64,000 nucleotides of DNA from UBA7477 sp045602925 (GTDB lineage Bacteria > Bacillota > Clostridia > Oscillospirales > Ruminococcaceae), in the NCBI GenBank assembly GCA_045602925.1, contig JAZSCN010000016.1:3164-67163 (forward strand), in the 5' to 3' direction. Position numbers and translations under genes: made by a program. Every line of letters begins with the position of its first letter. Within the stretch, counting starts at the first letter, position 1. Below are positions 43,999-52,586 of the stretch, piece after piece. A model generated the notes under the pieces. The model was not told where the DNA came from, ran no database searches, and saw only the letters and a list, made by a program, of their open reading frames with translations.

Positions 43999-44057
43999 AC
44001 ACAAGAAAATGTGTGGACTGTAAAACGAGTATACCATATATTGTGGTTGGTTGTCAA
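43999..44057 (-). promoter_or_regulatory. nrdG promoter with two NrdR boxes
   Basis: Minus strand TTGACA (44052-44057), 18-base spacer, TATACT (44028-44033). NrdR-like 16-bp sites lie at 44031-44046 (over the -10 and spacer) and 43999-44014 (ACACA...TGTGT, downstream of the -10). The start-to-start distance is again exactly 32 bp, as at nrdD. Confidence 0.75.
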
Positions 44058-44112
44058 CAGGAAATGTCGGATTTTTTATTAAACATTTTATGAATTGGTG
44101 CTACACACAAAC

Positions 44113-44138
44113 ATTAGTATACTAATTTAGTATACTTT
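44113..44138. repeat. Tandem TTAGTATACT repeat with perfect palindrome
   Basis: ATTAGTATACTAAT (44113-44126) is a perfect 14-bp palindrome and TTTAGTATACTT follows directly, repeating the core TTAGTATACT. It lies about 60 bases upstream of the nrdG -35. It could be a regulator site; no regulator is identified. Confidence 0.4.
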
Positions 44139-44144
44139 AGGGCG

Positions 44145-44173
44145 TAAAAAAGCCTCCTCATTTCTGAGGAGGC
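44145..44173 (-). terminator. Terminator of the CofE-like gene
   Basis: Perfect 9-bp stem GCCTCCTCA/TGAGGAGGC, loop TTTC, followed on the minus strand by six T. Confidence 0.9.
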
Positions 44174-44180
44174 ATTGATA

Positions 44181-45374
44181 TTACTCTGTTGTATAGTTAT
44201 CGAAGTAGCCCTGGATGAATACGATTGGTGTACCCTTGTCGCCTGAGCCTGATGTGAGGTCACAGAGTGAGCCGATGAGGTCTGTGAGTCTTCTTGGGGT
44301 TGTACCCTCAGAAACCATCTGACCTACGAGGTTGCCGTCCTTCTCTGTAATTTTTTCCTTGATAGCTTCCTTCAAAGCGTCTCCTGAAAGCTCGGAGAAG
44401 TCGTTGTCAGCGAGGTACTTGAGCTTGAGCTCATTTGGTGTACCCTCGAGTCCTGCTGTATAAGCAGGTGAAACAACCGGGTCAGCGAGCTCCCAAATCT
44501 TTCCTACAGGGTCCTTGAAAGCGCCGTCGCCGTATACCATAACTTCTACGTTCTTACCTGTTGCGTCCTTAAGCTTCTTAGCGATTGCGTCAACTACAGG
44601 CTGGCAATCTCTTGGGAAGAGCTTTACTGTATCCTCTGTAGCCTTGTTGGAACCTAAGAGGCCGTAGCTTTCGTTATAACCGCTACCATTAATAGAAGCG
44701 TTCATAATCTCGTCAAGGCCGTATACTATTTCAGCACCTGAAGCCTTGAGAATTCTCTTTGTTCTCTGTCTTGTGTGGATATCACAAGCGAGTACATTAT
44801 TTGTATAATTTAAAATTGCCTTAGGGTTGTTTGCAAACACGATTTCACACTCTGCGCCGCAGTCCTCGATAAGTGTCTTGTAGTAATCTACATAGTCGAC
44901 ACCTGTGAAGGTATGCTTCTCGTAGCCGAAAAGCTCACGATACTTTTCGAGTGAAAGCACGTCTGTATAAGGGTTAACGCCCTTATCGTCGAGCTGGTCG
45001 AGAGATACGAGGTGGTTACCTACCTCGTCAGATGGGTATGAAAGCATAAGAACAACCTTCTTAGCTCCCTTTGCAATACCACGAAGGCAGATAGCAAATC
45101 TGTTACGGCTGAGAATCGGGAAAATTACTCCCACAGTCTCGCCACCGAACTTTGCCTTGACATCTGTAGCGATATCCTCAACAGATGCGTAGTTGCCCTG
45201 TGCTCTAGCGACAATAGCCTCTGTCATAGCCACAATGTCTCTGTCGCCGATTTCAAAGTTACCATCCTTTGCAGCCTCAAGGATAGACTCGGTTACGATT
45301 TCTACAATGTCATCGCCCTGTCTGATAATAGGCGCTCTAACGCCTCTTGAAACTGTACCTATCATACGACTCAT
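44181..45374 (-). CDS. Coenzyme F420-0:L-glutamate ligase (CofE) family protein
   Basis: 397 residues with similarity to the F420 gamma-glutamyl ligase family (N-terminal APIIRQGDDIVEIVTESILE, then IGDRDIVAMTEAIVARAQGN, and later VMVYGDGAFKDPVGKIWELA). CofE adds glutamates to F420, but homologues are widespread in Firmicutes that do not make F420, and no other F420 gene is in the window, so the substrate is unknown. I chose ATG 45374 because AAGGAG lies eight bases upstream. Monocistronic: promoter at 45429, terminator at 44145. Confidence 0.8.
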   Translation of the reverse strand: MSRMIGTVSRGVRAPIIRQGDDIVEIVTESILEAAKDGNFEIGDRDIVAMTEAIVARAQGNYASVEDIATDVKAKFGGETVGVIFPILSRNRFAICLRGIAKGAKKVVLMLSYPSDEVGNHLVSLDQLDDKGVNPYTDVLSLEKYRELFGYEKHTFTGVDYVDYYKTLIEDCGAECEIVFANNPKAILNYTNNVLACDIHTRQRTKRILKASGAEIVYGLDEIMNASINGSGYNESYGLLGSNKATEDTVKLFPRDCQPVVDAIAKKLKDATGKNVEVMVYGDGAFKDPVGKIWELADPVVSPAYTAGLEGTPNELKLKYLADNDFSELSGDALKEAIKEKITEKDGNLVGQMVSEGTTPRRLTDLIGSLCDLTSGSGDKGTPIVFIQGYFDNYTTE

Positions 45375-45428
45375 GTTCAACACTCCTTACAATTTACGAA
45401 AGCTTAGTTTCCAAAAATCACAGAATAC

Positions 45429-45457
45429 ATTTTATCACAACTTACTTTCTTTTTCAA
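45429..45457 (-). promoter_or_regulatory. Promoter of the CofE-like gene
   Basis: Minus strand TTGAAA (45452-45457), 17-base spacer, TAAAAT (45429-45434). Confidence 0.7.
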
Positions 45458-45595
45458 TAGTTTAAGCCAACTTTTTTCAGTGAACAATCAAATTTTGTGG
45501 GATTTTACTGATTTCAATCCTTCAAGAACTTTGCATAGGTTATTTTACACTAAAGTGCAAAAGCTATACTACCATTTTAAGAGCAAAAATTAGGC

Positions 45596-45624
45596 TTGAA
45601 CAGTATTTTCATTTATGCTACAAT
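45596..45624 (+). promoter_or_regulatory. Promoter of the deformylase-MaoC pair
   Basis: TTGAAC (45596-45601), 17-base spacer, TACAAT (45619-45624), about 30 bases upstream of the start. Confidence 0.7.
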
Positions 45625-45656
45625 AACAGTATAACCTACCGAAACGGAGAATACTT

Positions 45657-46070
45657 ATGGTAAGAGAGCTTATGCACGACCCTATTTTTCTTGCCGGGAA
45701 GTCCTCGCCTGCAACTGCTGAGGATTTAGAGGCAGCAAACGACCTTGCACAGACACTTGAGGCGCACCGTGATTCCTGCGTGGGAATGGCAGCGAATATG
45801 ATTGGTGTAAGAAGACGTATTATTGCCTTCTACGATGAAGACAAGCTATGCGTTATGTTTAACCCTACAATTATAAAACGCAAGGGGCAATACAAGACGC
45901 AAGAGGGTTGCTTATCGCTACTCGGTGGGCCGAGAGAGGCTATTCGCTACAAGGAAATCAGGGTAGAATATCAAAACGAGCGTTTTCAGACTCGTGCGAA
46001 GAATTTTTCCGGCTTTGTTGCACAGATAATTCAGCACGAGGTTGACCATCTTGACGGAATACTTATATAG
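45657..46070 (+). CDS. def: Peptide deformylase
   Basis: 137-residue Fe/Zn hydrolase that removes the N-formyl group from nascent proteins. The three motifs are present: VGMAANMIGV (GxGLAA-type, residues 42-51), EGCLS (83-87, metal-ligand Cys) and HEVDH (127-131, metal ligands and catalytic Glu). It lacks a C-terminal helix and is shorter than the main bacterial PDF (~150-170), like the short clostridial paralogues. AACGGAG precedes the ATG. It lies 10 bases before the MaoC-like gene. Confidence 0.9.
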   Translation: MVRELMHDPIFLAGKSSPATAEDLEAANDLAQTLEAHRDSCVGMAANMIGVRRRIIAFYDEDKLCVMFNPTIIKRKGQYKTQEGCLSLLGGPREAIRYKEIRVEYQNERFQTRAKNFSGFVAQIIQHEVDHLDGILI

Positions 46071-46080
46071 GGAGAGAAAT

Positions 46081-46509
46081 ATGTTTTACGAAGATATTGA
46101 GGTCGGGCTTCAGATAACGCTTGAGCCTGCAGTAATGGACAAGGCAGAGATGCTCGCCTTCTCTAAAAGATACAATAACATACCACTTCACACAGATGAG
46201 CAGTACGCTAAAAGCACCCCTATGGGAAGGCTTTTGGCACCCGGACTTCTGACCTTTGCTGTTGTATGGGAAAAGTACATCGAGAGGGATATATTCGGCA
46301 GTGAGCTTATTGCAGGGCGTTCGACGAAAATCGAGTGGCTAAAGCCCGTCTTTGCCGAAGATGTACTAAAAGGTGTTGAGACGATTACAGAGAAGACCGA
46401 GCGTAATGAAAGAAACGGGCTTATTCTTCTCACAATTGACGCTTACAACCAAGACGGAATTAAGGTAATGACAAGCGTTACCGAGGCTGTTGTGAAAAGG
46501 AAAATATAA
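46081..46509 (+). CDS. MaoC-like hotdog dehydratase
   Basis: 142-residue hotdog-fold protein. The hydratase-type segment NNIPLHTDEQYAKSTPMGRL followed by LAPGLL is the MaoC signature region with an Asp/His motif. Members hydrate enoyl-thioesters, but some have lost activity. ATG 46081 has GGGAGAG upstream; longer in-frame starts would overlap def. Cotranscribed with def; the functional link is not obvious. Confidence 0.78.
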   Translation: MFYEDIEVGLQITLEPAVMDKAEMLAFSKRYNNIPLHTDEQYAKSTPMGRLLAPGLLTFAVVWEKYIERDIFGSELIAGRSTKIEWLKPVFAEDVLKGVETITEKTERNERNGLILLTIDAYNQDGIKVMTSVTEAVVKRKI

Positions 46510-46526
46510 GACTAAAATAGCCGTAC

Positions 46527-46557
46527 AAGAAGCATCGAGTTTTGATGCTTCTTTTTA
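46527..46557 (+). terminator. Terminator after the MaoC-like gene
   Basis: Stem AAGAAGCATC/GATGCTTCTT, 7-base loop, followed by TTT. The remaining sequence up to 46844 is AT-rich and holds only the next promoter. Confidence 0.85.
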
Positions 46558-46730
46558 TATTTTGGGGCAAATTTTCATCTCTCAAAAGGCTGATTTTTTA
46601 TATTTATTTTCAAAAATGAGTAGCTTAACAATTTTGTAAAATATTTCGTCAAAATAGTTAAAACGGCTTCTTATTTTCTGTGCAGGTAAACAAAATTCAC
46701 AGCCAATTAATTAATATAAAAACGATTACA

Positions 46731-46759
46731 TTGACGTTTATATTTTACTATGGTAGTAT
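46731..46759 (+). promoter_or_regulatory. Probable promoter of the cysteine-module surface protein
   Basis: TTGACG (46731-46736), 17-base spacer, TAGTAT (46754-46759), about 80 bases upstream of the start. Confidence 0.5.
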
Positions 46760-46844
46760 AAAAATGTTTGGTGGCTTGTATTATCTTGAAATCGTATCTT
46801 ATTGTCAAGCTACAAATAGAAATTTTCTTGAAAGGAATGGAAAC

Positions 46845-49800
46845 ATGAAGAAAAAGCTACTTTCATTCGCTACCTCTTTAGTTTTGATGGCGACAAGTCT
46901 GCTCCCTTCTTTCGTCGAATATGCTCAGGAAGTTGATATCGACACAACTGACAGCGACATAGCTTATGTTTGCGAAGAAGCAGAATGTCACGACCACCAC
47001 GAACACGAGGAATGCGAAACTCACGAGGAGATATGTAGCATCGAATGCTCATTCGACAGTGTATCAGCGCCATCTGAAGCTGTTGTTTACAGCAATGCAT
47101 CTGCTTCTGTGGGCAAGGTTGTACCTACTGTTATCGCAGCTACACATACTCACAGCTACACTATACTCGTTGGTACTAAGAGAGCTGCGACCTGTACCAA
47201 GGATGGTCTTGGAATTTACAAGTGCTCAGGTTGTAGTTCTACAACAGAGGGTGCTATCAAGGCACTGGGTCACTCTACACAGAAAAAGACCGTTAATCCT
47301 TCTTGTACATCTCAGGGATACACTTATTCCTACTGCACAAGAGAGGGTTGCACATATGAGTCTACTAAGTCTGGATATGTTCCTGCTCTCGGTCACGACT
47401 ATTCAATAGTAGCCGGCGTCAAGAGAGCTGCTACCTGTACCGAAAAGGGACTTAATATTGTAGCCTGTTCAAGATGTTCTTCAACTACAGAAAAAAACAC
47501 CAATGCACTCGGTCACGATATGAAGTCAAAGACAGTTAATCCTTCTTGTACAACTCAGGGTTACACTTATTCCTACTGTGCAAGAAGCGGCTGTTCACAC
47601 GAAACTCCCAAGTCTGGATATGTTTCAGCTCTCGGTCACGACTATTCAATAGTAGCCGGCGTCAAGAGAGCTGCTACCTGTACCGAAAAGGGACTTAATA
47701 TTGTAGCCTGCTCAAGATGTTCTTCGACTACAGAAGAAAACACCTCTGAACTCGGTCACTTAATGCAGACAAAGACTGTTAATCCTTCTTGTACAACTCA
47801 AGGTTACACTTACTCCTTCTGCTCAAGAAGTGGTTGTTCACACGAGACTGCTAAGACCGGATATATTTCAGCTCTCGGACACACCTATACTGACCAGGTT
47901 GGTACTAAGAGAGAAGCAACCTGTACAGAAAAGGGACTCGGAATTTTCAAGTGTATAAGATGTACTTCTACAACAGAGGCTAACACCCCTGCACTCGGTC
48001 ATATTGAAGTTACTACCAAAACTCAACCTACCTGCGAAGATGCCGGTTATGAGACTACAATCTGTGAAAGAGCTGGCTGTAATTATCGCAACACAGTAAA
48101 AACAGCAAATCCACTCGGACACGAAATTTACACACTTCCTCACAAGGAAGCTACCTGTACAGAGCCGGGATACACTTTGAATTTCTGTACAAGAGACGGC
48201 TGTACTCACAAATACGAGACAGACCAGGAGCCATTCCTTGGCCACGATTACTCCAAGGTAGTTGTTGAGCCTACATGTACAGAAAAGGGCTACACAACCT
48301 CGGGCTGTTCAAGGGAAGGCTGTCCTAACCATAGTAAGACAAATTACACCGACGCTTTAGGCCATAATCTTACAAAGAAGGTCGTTGATCCTACATGTTC
48401 TGTAAGAGGCTACACTGCCTACACATGTTCAAGAGATGGTTGTGACCATTCAGAGACAACAGATTACACTGATGCACTCGGCCACGATATAGACGAAAAG
48501 GTTGTAGAGCCTTCATGTACTACCGATGGATACACAAAGCACACCTGCAAGAGAGACGGCTGTACATATTCTACTAAAAAGGACACAGTTCCTGCTACAG
48601 GACACAAGTATACTCAACAGGTTGGTACTAAGAGAGAGGCAACCTGTACATCTTCTGGTATTGGCATTTTCAAGTGTAAGTACTGTTCATCAATAACAGA
48701 TGGAATGATTGATGCTTACGGCCATCAGATTAAGGAAGAAGTTTTCGAACCTACTTATTCTGAAGAAGGCTACACATTAAAGACTTGTACAAGAACCGGT
48801 TGTAACTACAGCCTTAAGACAAACTACAAGCCTGTTCTCGTAGCTGACACAGCAACAATTATCCTCTCACCTAACAATGGCACTCAGCCATGGAGAATTA
48901 CTAAGAATCACGGCATGCCATACGGCACATTACCAACAGTAACAAAGACTGGCTACTCATTTGCCGGTTGGTACACACAGACATTAGGCGGAGAGAGAAT
49001 CACTAAGGATTCAATCATTCCGGAAAGTGGTACTATATACCTGTACGCTCATTGGACACCAAATACCTGCCTTATCTCATACAATTCAAACGGTGGCGAA
49101 ACAGCGTTTTATGAGACCATAAGCAAGTACGGACGTACAATCACAATTATACCAACTACCCCAACAAGAGAAGGCTTTACATTCCTTGGTTGGAGCACTT
49201 CACCAACAGCAACTAAGCCTAGCTACTATCCAAAGGGCTCATACTATGTTACAGGAAACACAACCTTCTACGCAGTATGGGAAGGCACAGACAATGTGAT
49301 TACCTATGATACTATGGGTGGTAGCCCACTAAGTTCAACTATCATTCCTTACGGTCAGGAAACATATGGCTATCTTCCTACTCCAATACACTCAAGCAAG
49401 TGCTATAGCTTTAATGGTTGGTATACTGACAGTAGTTACACTCAGTTAGTAAAGCACGATACCATATTCCCTGGAAACAATGTAATCCTCTACGCTAAAT
49501 GGTCTATAACTCACAATGCAAGTCCGGCAGGTGGATACGTTAAAGATGGTAACGAATTAAAAATGCCAACCTGTACCGAGGGTGGTCAGTACGCTAGAGT
49601 AATCTGTTCAAAGTGTAGCATGCCACTCTCTACTCCATACTATGTAAAGCCACTCGGTCATTCCTACACATATACTTATGATAAGAGAGATGAAACTTTA
49701 ACTGCAGAGTGCAATAGATGTGATATCGTTATTGATGATATAGATTACCTTAAGTACTTAGAGTTAAGAGGACTAAAGGATGCTACACAGCAAGTGAAAG

Positions 49801-50549
49801 CTGCAGCTCTTAAGGATTACCTTATATATCTAGGATATGACCCTCAGGATGCAGACGAGCTGTACACCGAGTATGTAAATGTCCTCGCTAACAACAAATT
49901 GGAGCACATTGAAGAATTAGATGAATTTTGCGAAAATTCCAGTGAAGTAATGAATTTCCTTAAAGAAAACCAAGGAACCTTCAATACTTTAGGAAAAATT
50001 GATGGCTTTGCTGAATTCATTTCAGAGGATGGACCATTTGGTAAGCTTTCTGCTGCCTCAGACGGACTTGATTTAATTATTGCTGTCGATAATGTCGTGA
50101 ATGGCGATACTATAGAACAGGTGCAAGGCTCCTTAGACCTTTTTGAGATGGCACTTGGACTCACCCCTATAACTAATATCATTGGTACTGTAATAGACGA
50201 AATGGAAGATACCATGATTTGGATAGTGAATGGTGCTCAAAATAAACAGTATCAAGTAGCAATAACACACATTGAAGGATTCCCAGGTGAATTCACATTT
50301 GATAACTTAATAATCGATGGCAAGATAACTAATGACGTACACATTTATGATATCACCATTGAAGACTTAGCCGCAGGAAATAACTTTAATGAAATAATGA
50401 ATCAGTGTGTTGCTGATAATAACGAAGATGAATTTGTAATATTTGTATTAGCACGTACTGAATACGAAGCGCATTGCTTAGAGACTGGCGATACTACTTC
50501 ATTTGGATCATATTTCATAACTACCTATTACAACAGTCTCAACAACTAA
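46845..50549 (+). CDS. Large secreted protein with cysteine modules and InlB-type repeats
   Basis: 1234 residues. A Sec signal (MKKKLLSFATSLVLMATSLL) is followed by a His/Glu/Cys-rich segment (ECHDHHEHEECETHEE). Then come about 14 tandem modules of 34-42 residues, each with C-x(n)-C-x2/3-C and ending in LGH or a variant, which could bind metal. Three Listeria-Bacteroides (InlB B-type) repeats follow (GYSFAGWYT, GFTFLGWST, CYSFNGWYT), then one more Cys module, and an acidic helical C-terminus of ~230 residues. No LPxTG or membrane tail is seen. AAAGGAA precedes ATG 46845; the longer frame upstream lacks an SD and enters the promoter. Adhesion or wall function is inferred. Confidence 0.82.
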   Translation: MKKKLLSFATSLVLMATSLLPSFVEYAQEVDIDTTDSDIAYVCEEAECHDHHEHEECETHEEICSIECSFDSVSAPSEAVVYSNASASVGKVVPTVIAATHTHSYTILVGTKRAATCTKDGLGIYKCSGCSSTTEGAIKALGHSTQKKTVNPSCTSQGYTYSYCTREGCTYESTKSGYVPALGHDYSIVAGVKRAATCTEKGLNIVACSRCSSTTEKNTNALGHDMKSKTVNPSCTTQGYTYSYCARSGCSHETPKSGYVSALGHDYSIVAGVKRAATCTEKGLNIVACSRCSSTTEENTSELGHLMQTKTVNPSCTTQGYTYSFCSRSGCSHETAKTGYISALGHTYTDQVGTKREATCTEKGLGIFKCIRCTSTTEANTPALGHIEVTTKTQPTCEDAGYETTICERAGCNYRNTVKTANPLGHEIYTLPHKEATCTEPGYTLNFCTRDGCTHKYETDQEPFLGHDYSKVVVEPTCTEKGYTTSGCSREGCPNHSKTNYTDALGHNLTKKVVDPTCSVRGYTAYTCSRDGCDHSETTDYTDALGHDIDEKVVEPSCTTDGYTKHTCKRDGCTYSTKKDTVPATGHKYTQQVGTKREATCTSSGIGIFKCKYCSSITDGMIDAYGHQIKEEVFEPTYSEEGYTLKTCTRTGCNYSLKTNYKPVLVADTATIILSPNNGTQPWRITKNHGMPYGTLPTVTKTGYSFAGWYTQTLGGERITKDSIIPESGTIYLYAHWTPNTCLISYNSNGGETAFYETISKYGRTITIIPTTPTREGFTFLGWSTSPTATKPSYYPKGSYYVTGNTTFYAVWEGTDNVITYDTMGGSPLSSTIIPYGQETYGYLPTPIHSSKCYSFNGWYTDSSYTQLVKHDTIFPGNNVILYAKWSITHNASPAGGYVKDGNELKMPTCTEGGQYARVICSKCSMPLSTPYYVKPLGHSYTYTYDKRDETLTAECNRCDIVIDDIDYLKYLELRGLKDATQQVKAAALKDYLIYLGYDPQDADELYTEYVNVLANNKLEHIEELDEFCENSSEVMNFLKENQGTFNTLGKIDGFAEFISEDGPFGKLSAASDGLDLIIAVDNVVNGDTIEQVQGSLDLFEMALGLTPITNIIGTVIDEMEDTMIWIVNGAQNKQYQVAITHIEGFPGEFTFDNLIIDGKITNDVHIYDITIEDLAAGNNFNEIMNQCVADNNEDEFVIFVLARTEYEAHCLETGDTTSFGSYFITTYYNSLNN
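47385..47870 (+). repeat. 243-bp tandem duplication within the cysteine-module gene
   Basis: The unit starting at 47370 recurs 243 bp (81 codons) later at 47613. An 83-base block (47385-47467 and 47628-47710) is identical in DNA and the rest differs at scattered sites, which points to recent duplication of a two-module unit. Confidence 0.85.
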
Positions 50550-50565
50550 GTAAAACTAAACCACC

Positions 50566-50599
50566 ACAAGACTTCGCTCAATGCGAAGTCTTGTTTTTT
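50566..50599 (+). terminator. Terminator of the cysteine-module gene
   Basis: Perfect 12-bp stem ACAAGACTTCGC/GCGAAGTCTTGT, 5-base loop, followed by T-run. Confidence 0.92.
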
Positions 50600-50601
50600 A
50601 C

Positions 50602-50638
50602 AGAAAAAAGCCTTACCCTGCGTTACAAGGTAAGGCTT
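50602..50638 (-). terminator. Terminator of the AAC(3)-family gene
   Basis: Stem AAGCCTTACC/GGTAAGGCTT, followed on the minus strand by TTTTTT. Confidence 0.88.
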
Positions 50639-50650
50639 AGCTATTTCTTG

Positions 50651-51439
50651 CTAATCTATATAAGCTTCTTTTGGTATAGTATAATAGTCGGTGAGAAGCT
50701 CGGGACTTATTCTTGAATAGATTTTAAGTACGGCTTCTCTACAGCCCTTTGCATCTATAACACGCACGGTTGCGTTCCCAAGCTTTCCAAAAGTTTGTAC
50801 GCCGAGCTCTGTGAACGCGTTATCAAAATTCACATAGAACTTTGACACATCGTCGCACTTAGAGCACTTATGTCCGTGCATTTGTCCGACAAATTGTCTG
50901 CCGTTTTCGTCAATTATTGTTGTTTTATAGCCTGCAGGGTTTAGTCTGTCGGGAAGGCTAGCGAGCTCGTCTACAGAATGTATAAAGGTATTCTTATCAT
51001 TGCCAACGCCGATAAGCAGGATTTTTGCACCGATGTCACCGAGTCTTGCCCACACTGAGCCAACAGGTGCAGGAGAGGTTACATTTTCCTCGCCCTTTAT
51101 AAACTCCTTGGCGTTCTTTCCATAAGCCCAGACAGAATGTGTTGGGTGAAGTGAACGCACGCCGTCTTTTCTTTTAAGTGCACAGTTAGGAAGCGCGCCG
51201 AGGCAGGATTCGGTATTCTTTACATCAAACACCGGTTGCTCGGCGTGTACGTTATCCCAGCTATGAGTCGGAACTATAAAGAGCCCTTCCGAAAGATGCT
51301 CGCAGAATGCGTCTATAACTGTATCTGCTCCACCCTCGACCATACCAATAGCCTTCATTGATGTATGGATCACAACTGTATCTGTTTTCTCTATGCCCAT
51401 TATTTCAAACTGGCTTATAAGCTGTTCCTTGCTATGCAT
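50651..51439 (-). CDS. Aminoglycoside N3-acetyltransferase (AAC(3)/YokD) family protein
   Basis: 262 residues of the antibiotic_NAT family. Visible motifs are VVIHTSMKAIG near the N-terminus, THSW, LHPTHSVWAYG (the conserved SxxPTHSVxAxG region) and LIGVGNDKNTFIHSVDE. Members acetylate aminoglycosides or other amines with acetyl-CoA; the YokD-type chromosomal members may not confer resistance, so a resistance claim is not supported here. CGGAGG lies seven bases before ATG 51439. It lies 38 bases after the aldo/keto reductase gene in the same direction. Confidence 0.85.
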   Translation of the reverse strand: MHSKEQLISQFEIMGIEKTDTVVIHTSMKAIGMVEGGADTVIDAFCEHLSEGLFIVPTHSWDNVHAEQPVFDVKNTESCLGALPNCALKRKDGVRSLHPTHSVWAYGKNAKEFIKGEENVTSPAPVGSVWARLGDIGAKILLIGVGNDKNTFIHSVDELASLPDRLNPAGYKTTIIDENGRQFVGQMHGHKCSKCDDVSKFYVNFDNAFTELGVQTFGKLGNATVRVIDAKGCREAVLKIYSRISPELLTDYYTIPKEAYID

Positions 51440-51477
51440 ATTATTGCCTCCGATTTTTATGTGCAAGCTACCAGGCG

Positions 51478-52470
51478 TTATCCCTTAATAATACTATCAA
51501 TCTTTGAAAGCTCATCTGCTGTAAAGCTTAGATTATCGATACAGCCTGCGTTTTCTATAATCTGCTCCGGACGGCTTGCACCGATAAGAACAGTTGCTAC
51601 GGCCTTATTATTGAGCACCCAAGCGAGCGCCATCTGTGAGAGTGACTGACCTCTTTCCTTAGCCATATCGTTAAGTGCATTGAGCTTTTTAATCATAGCT
51701 TCGGTAAGCTCTCCACCAATCCAAGTCTGACCTCTGCCGACTCTGGAATCAGCCGGAACACCGTTTAGATACTTACTTGTGAGAAAGCCCTGGTAGAGTG
51801 GCGAGAATACGGAAAGTCCGATGCCGTTTTCATAGCAATACTCGTCGAGCTTATCATCCTCTACCCAGCGATTGAGTATAGCGTAGGATGGCTGATTTAC
51901 GATAAACGGAGTTTTAAGCTCCTTGAAAATCTTTTGAATCTCGGCAGTCTTTTCGCTACCGTAGTTTGATATACCTACATAGAGCGCCTTGCCCTGTCTA
52001 ACGACAGAATCGAGTGCGACTGCAATTTCTTCAAGTGGAGCTTCCGGGTCATAGACATGGTGATAGAAGATATCGACATAGTCAAGTCCCATTCTCTTAA
52101 GACTCTGGTCGAGTGATGCTATAAGATACTTTCTCGAGCCGTGCTTTGCGCCGTATGGGCCTGGCCACATATCATAGCCTGCCTTTGTAGAAATAATCAT
52201 TTCGTCACGGTACTGCTTCATTCCTCTTTCGAGTACCTTACCGAAATTTGCTTCGGCAGAGCCGTCATAGCCACCGTAGTTATTTGCTAAATCAAAGTGT
52301 GTTATGCCCAAGTCGAACGCAGTATGGCACATCTTCTCGACTCTCTCAAACGGAGTATCGAAGCCGAAGTTATGCCACATACCGAGTGACACGGCAGGAA
52401 GCTTGAGTCCACTCTTTCCGCATCTGTTATAGACCATTTTATCGTATCTTTTATCATTTGCTGTATACAT
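51478..52470 (-). CDS. Aldo/keto reductase (YghZ/Gpr-like)
   Basis: 330-residue NADPH-dependent reductase. The active-site Asp/Tyr region is FDLANNYGGYDGSAE, the Lys is in ISTKAGYDMWPGPYG and the His in VDIFYHHVYD; the STKAGYxMWPGPYG block is typical of the YghZ (L-glyceraldehyde 3-phosphate reductase) subgroup. The C-terminal cofactor region reads VLIGASRPEQIIENAG. AAGGGAG lies eight bases before ATG 52470. Confidence 0.92.
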   Translation of the reverse strand: MYTANDKRYDKMVYNRCGKSGLKLPAVSLGMWHNFGFDTPFERVEKMCHTAFDLGITHFDLANNYGGYDGSAEANFGKVLERGMKQYRDEMIISTKAGYDMWPGPYGAKHGSRKYLIASLDQSLKRMGLDYVDIFYHHVYDPEAPLEEIAVALDSVVRQGKALYVGISNYGSEKTAEIQKIFKELKTPFIVNQPSYAILNRWVEDDKLDEYCYENGIGLSVFSPLYQGFLTSKYLNGVPADSRVGRGQTWIGGELTEAMIKKLNALNDMAKERGQSLSQMALAWVLNNKAVATVLIGASRPEQIIENAGCIDNLSFTADELSKIDSIIKG

Positions 52471-52517
52471 AGAATTTTCTCCCTTCAAAATTGGTATTGT
52501 CATTTTACTTGTCTAAA

Positions 52518-52523
52518 ATTATA
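52518..52523 (-). promoter_or_regulatory. Probable extended -10 promoter of the aldo/keto reductase gene
   Basis: Minus strand TGGTATAAT with TATAAT at 52518-52523; the -35 (TGTAAA, 17 bases upstream) is poor. Placed 47 bases upstream of the start codon. Confidence 0.5.
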
Positions 52524-52586
52524 CCACAGCTCAAAATCGTTTTACATTATTTTTCTGACAAATATATCAAGGATTATAGGATATGT

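Noticed and set aside
46680..46844. Longer start for the cysteine-module protein (55 extra residues)
   Set aside because: The extension has no SD, covers the promoter and would bury the signal peptide that starts at 46845.
50651..51439. Aminoglycoside resistance determinant
   Set aside because: Family membership is clear, but the YokD-type chromosomal members often do not modify aminoglycosides, so resistance cannot be claimed from sequence.
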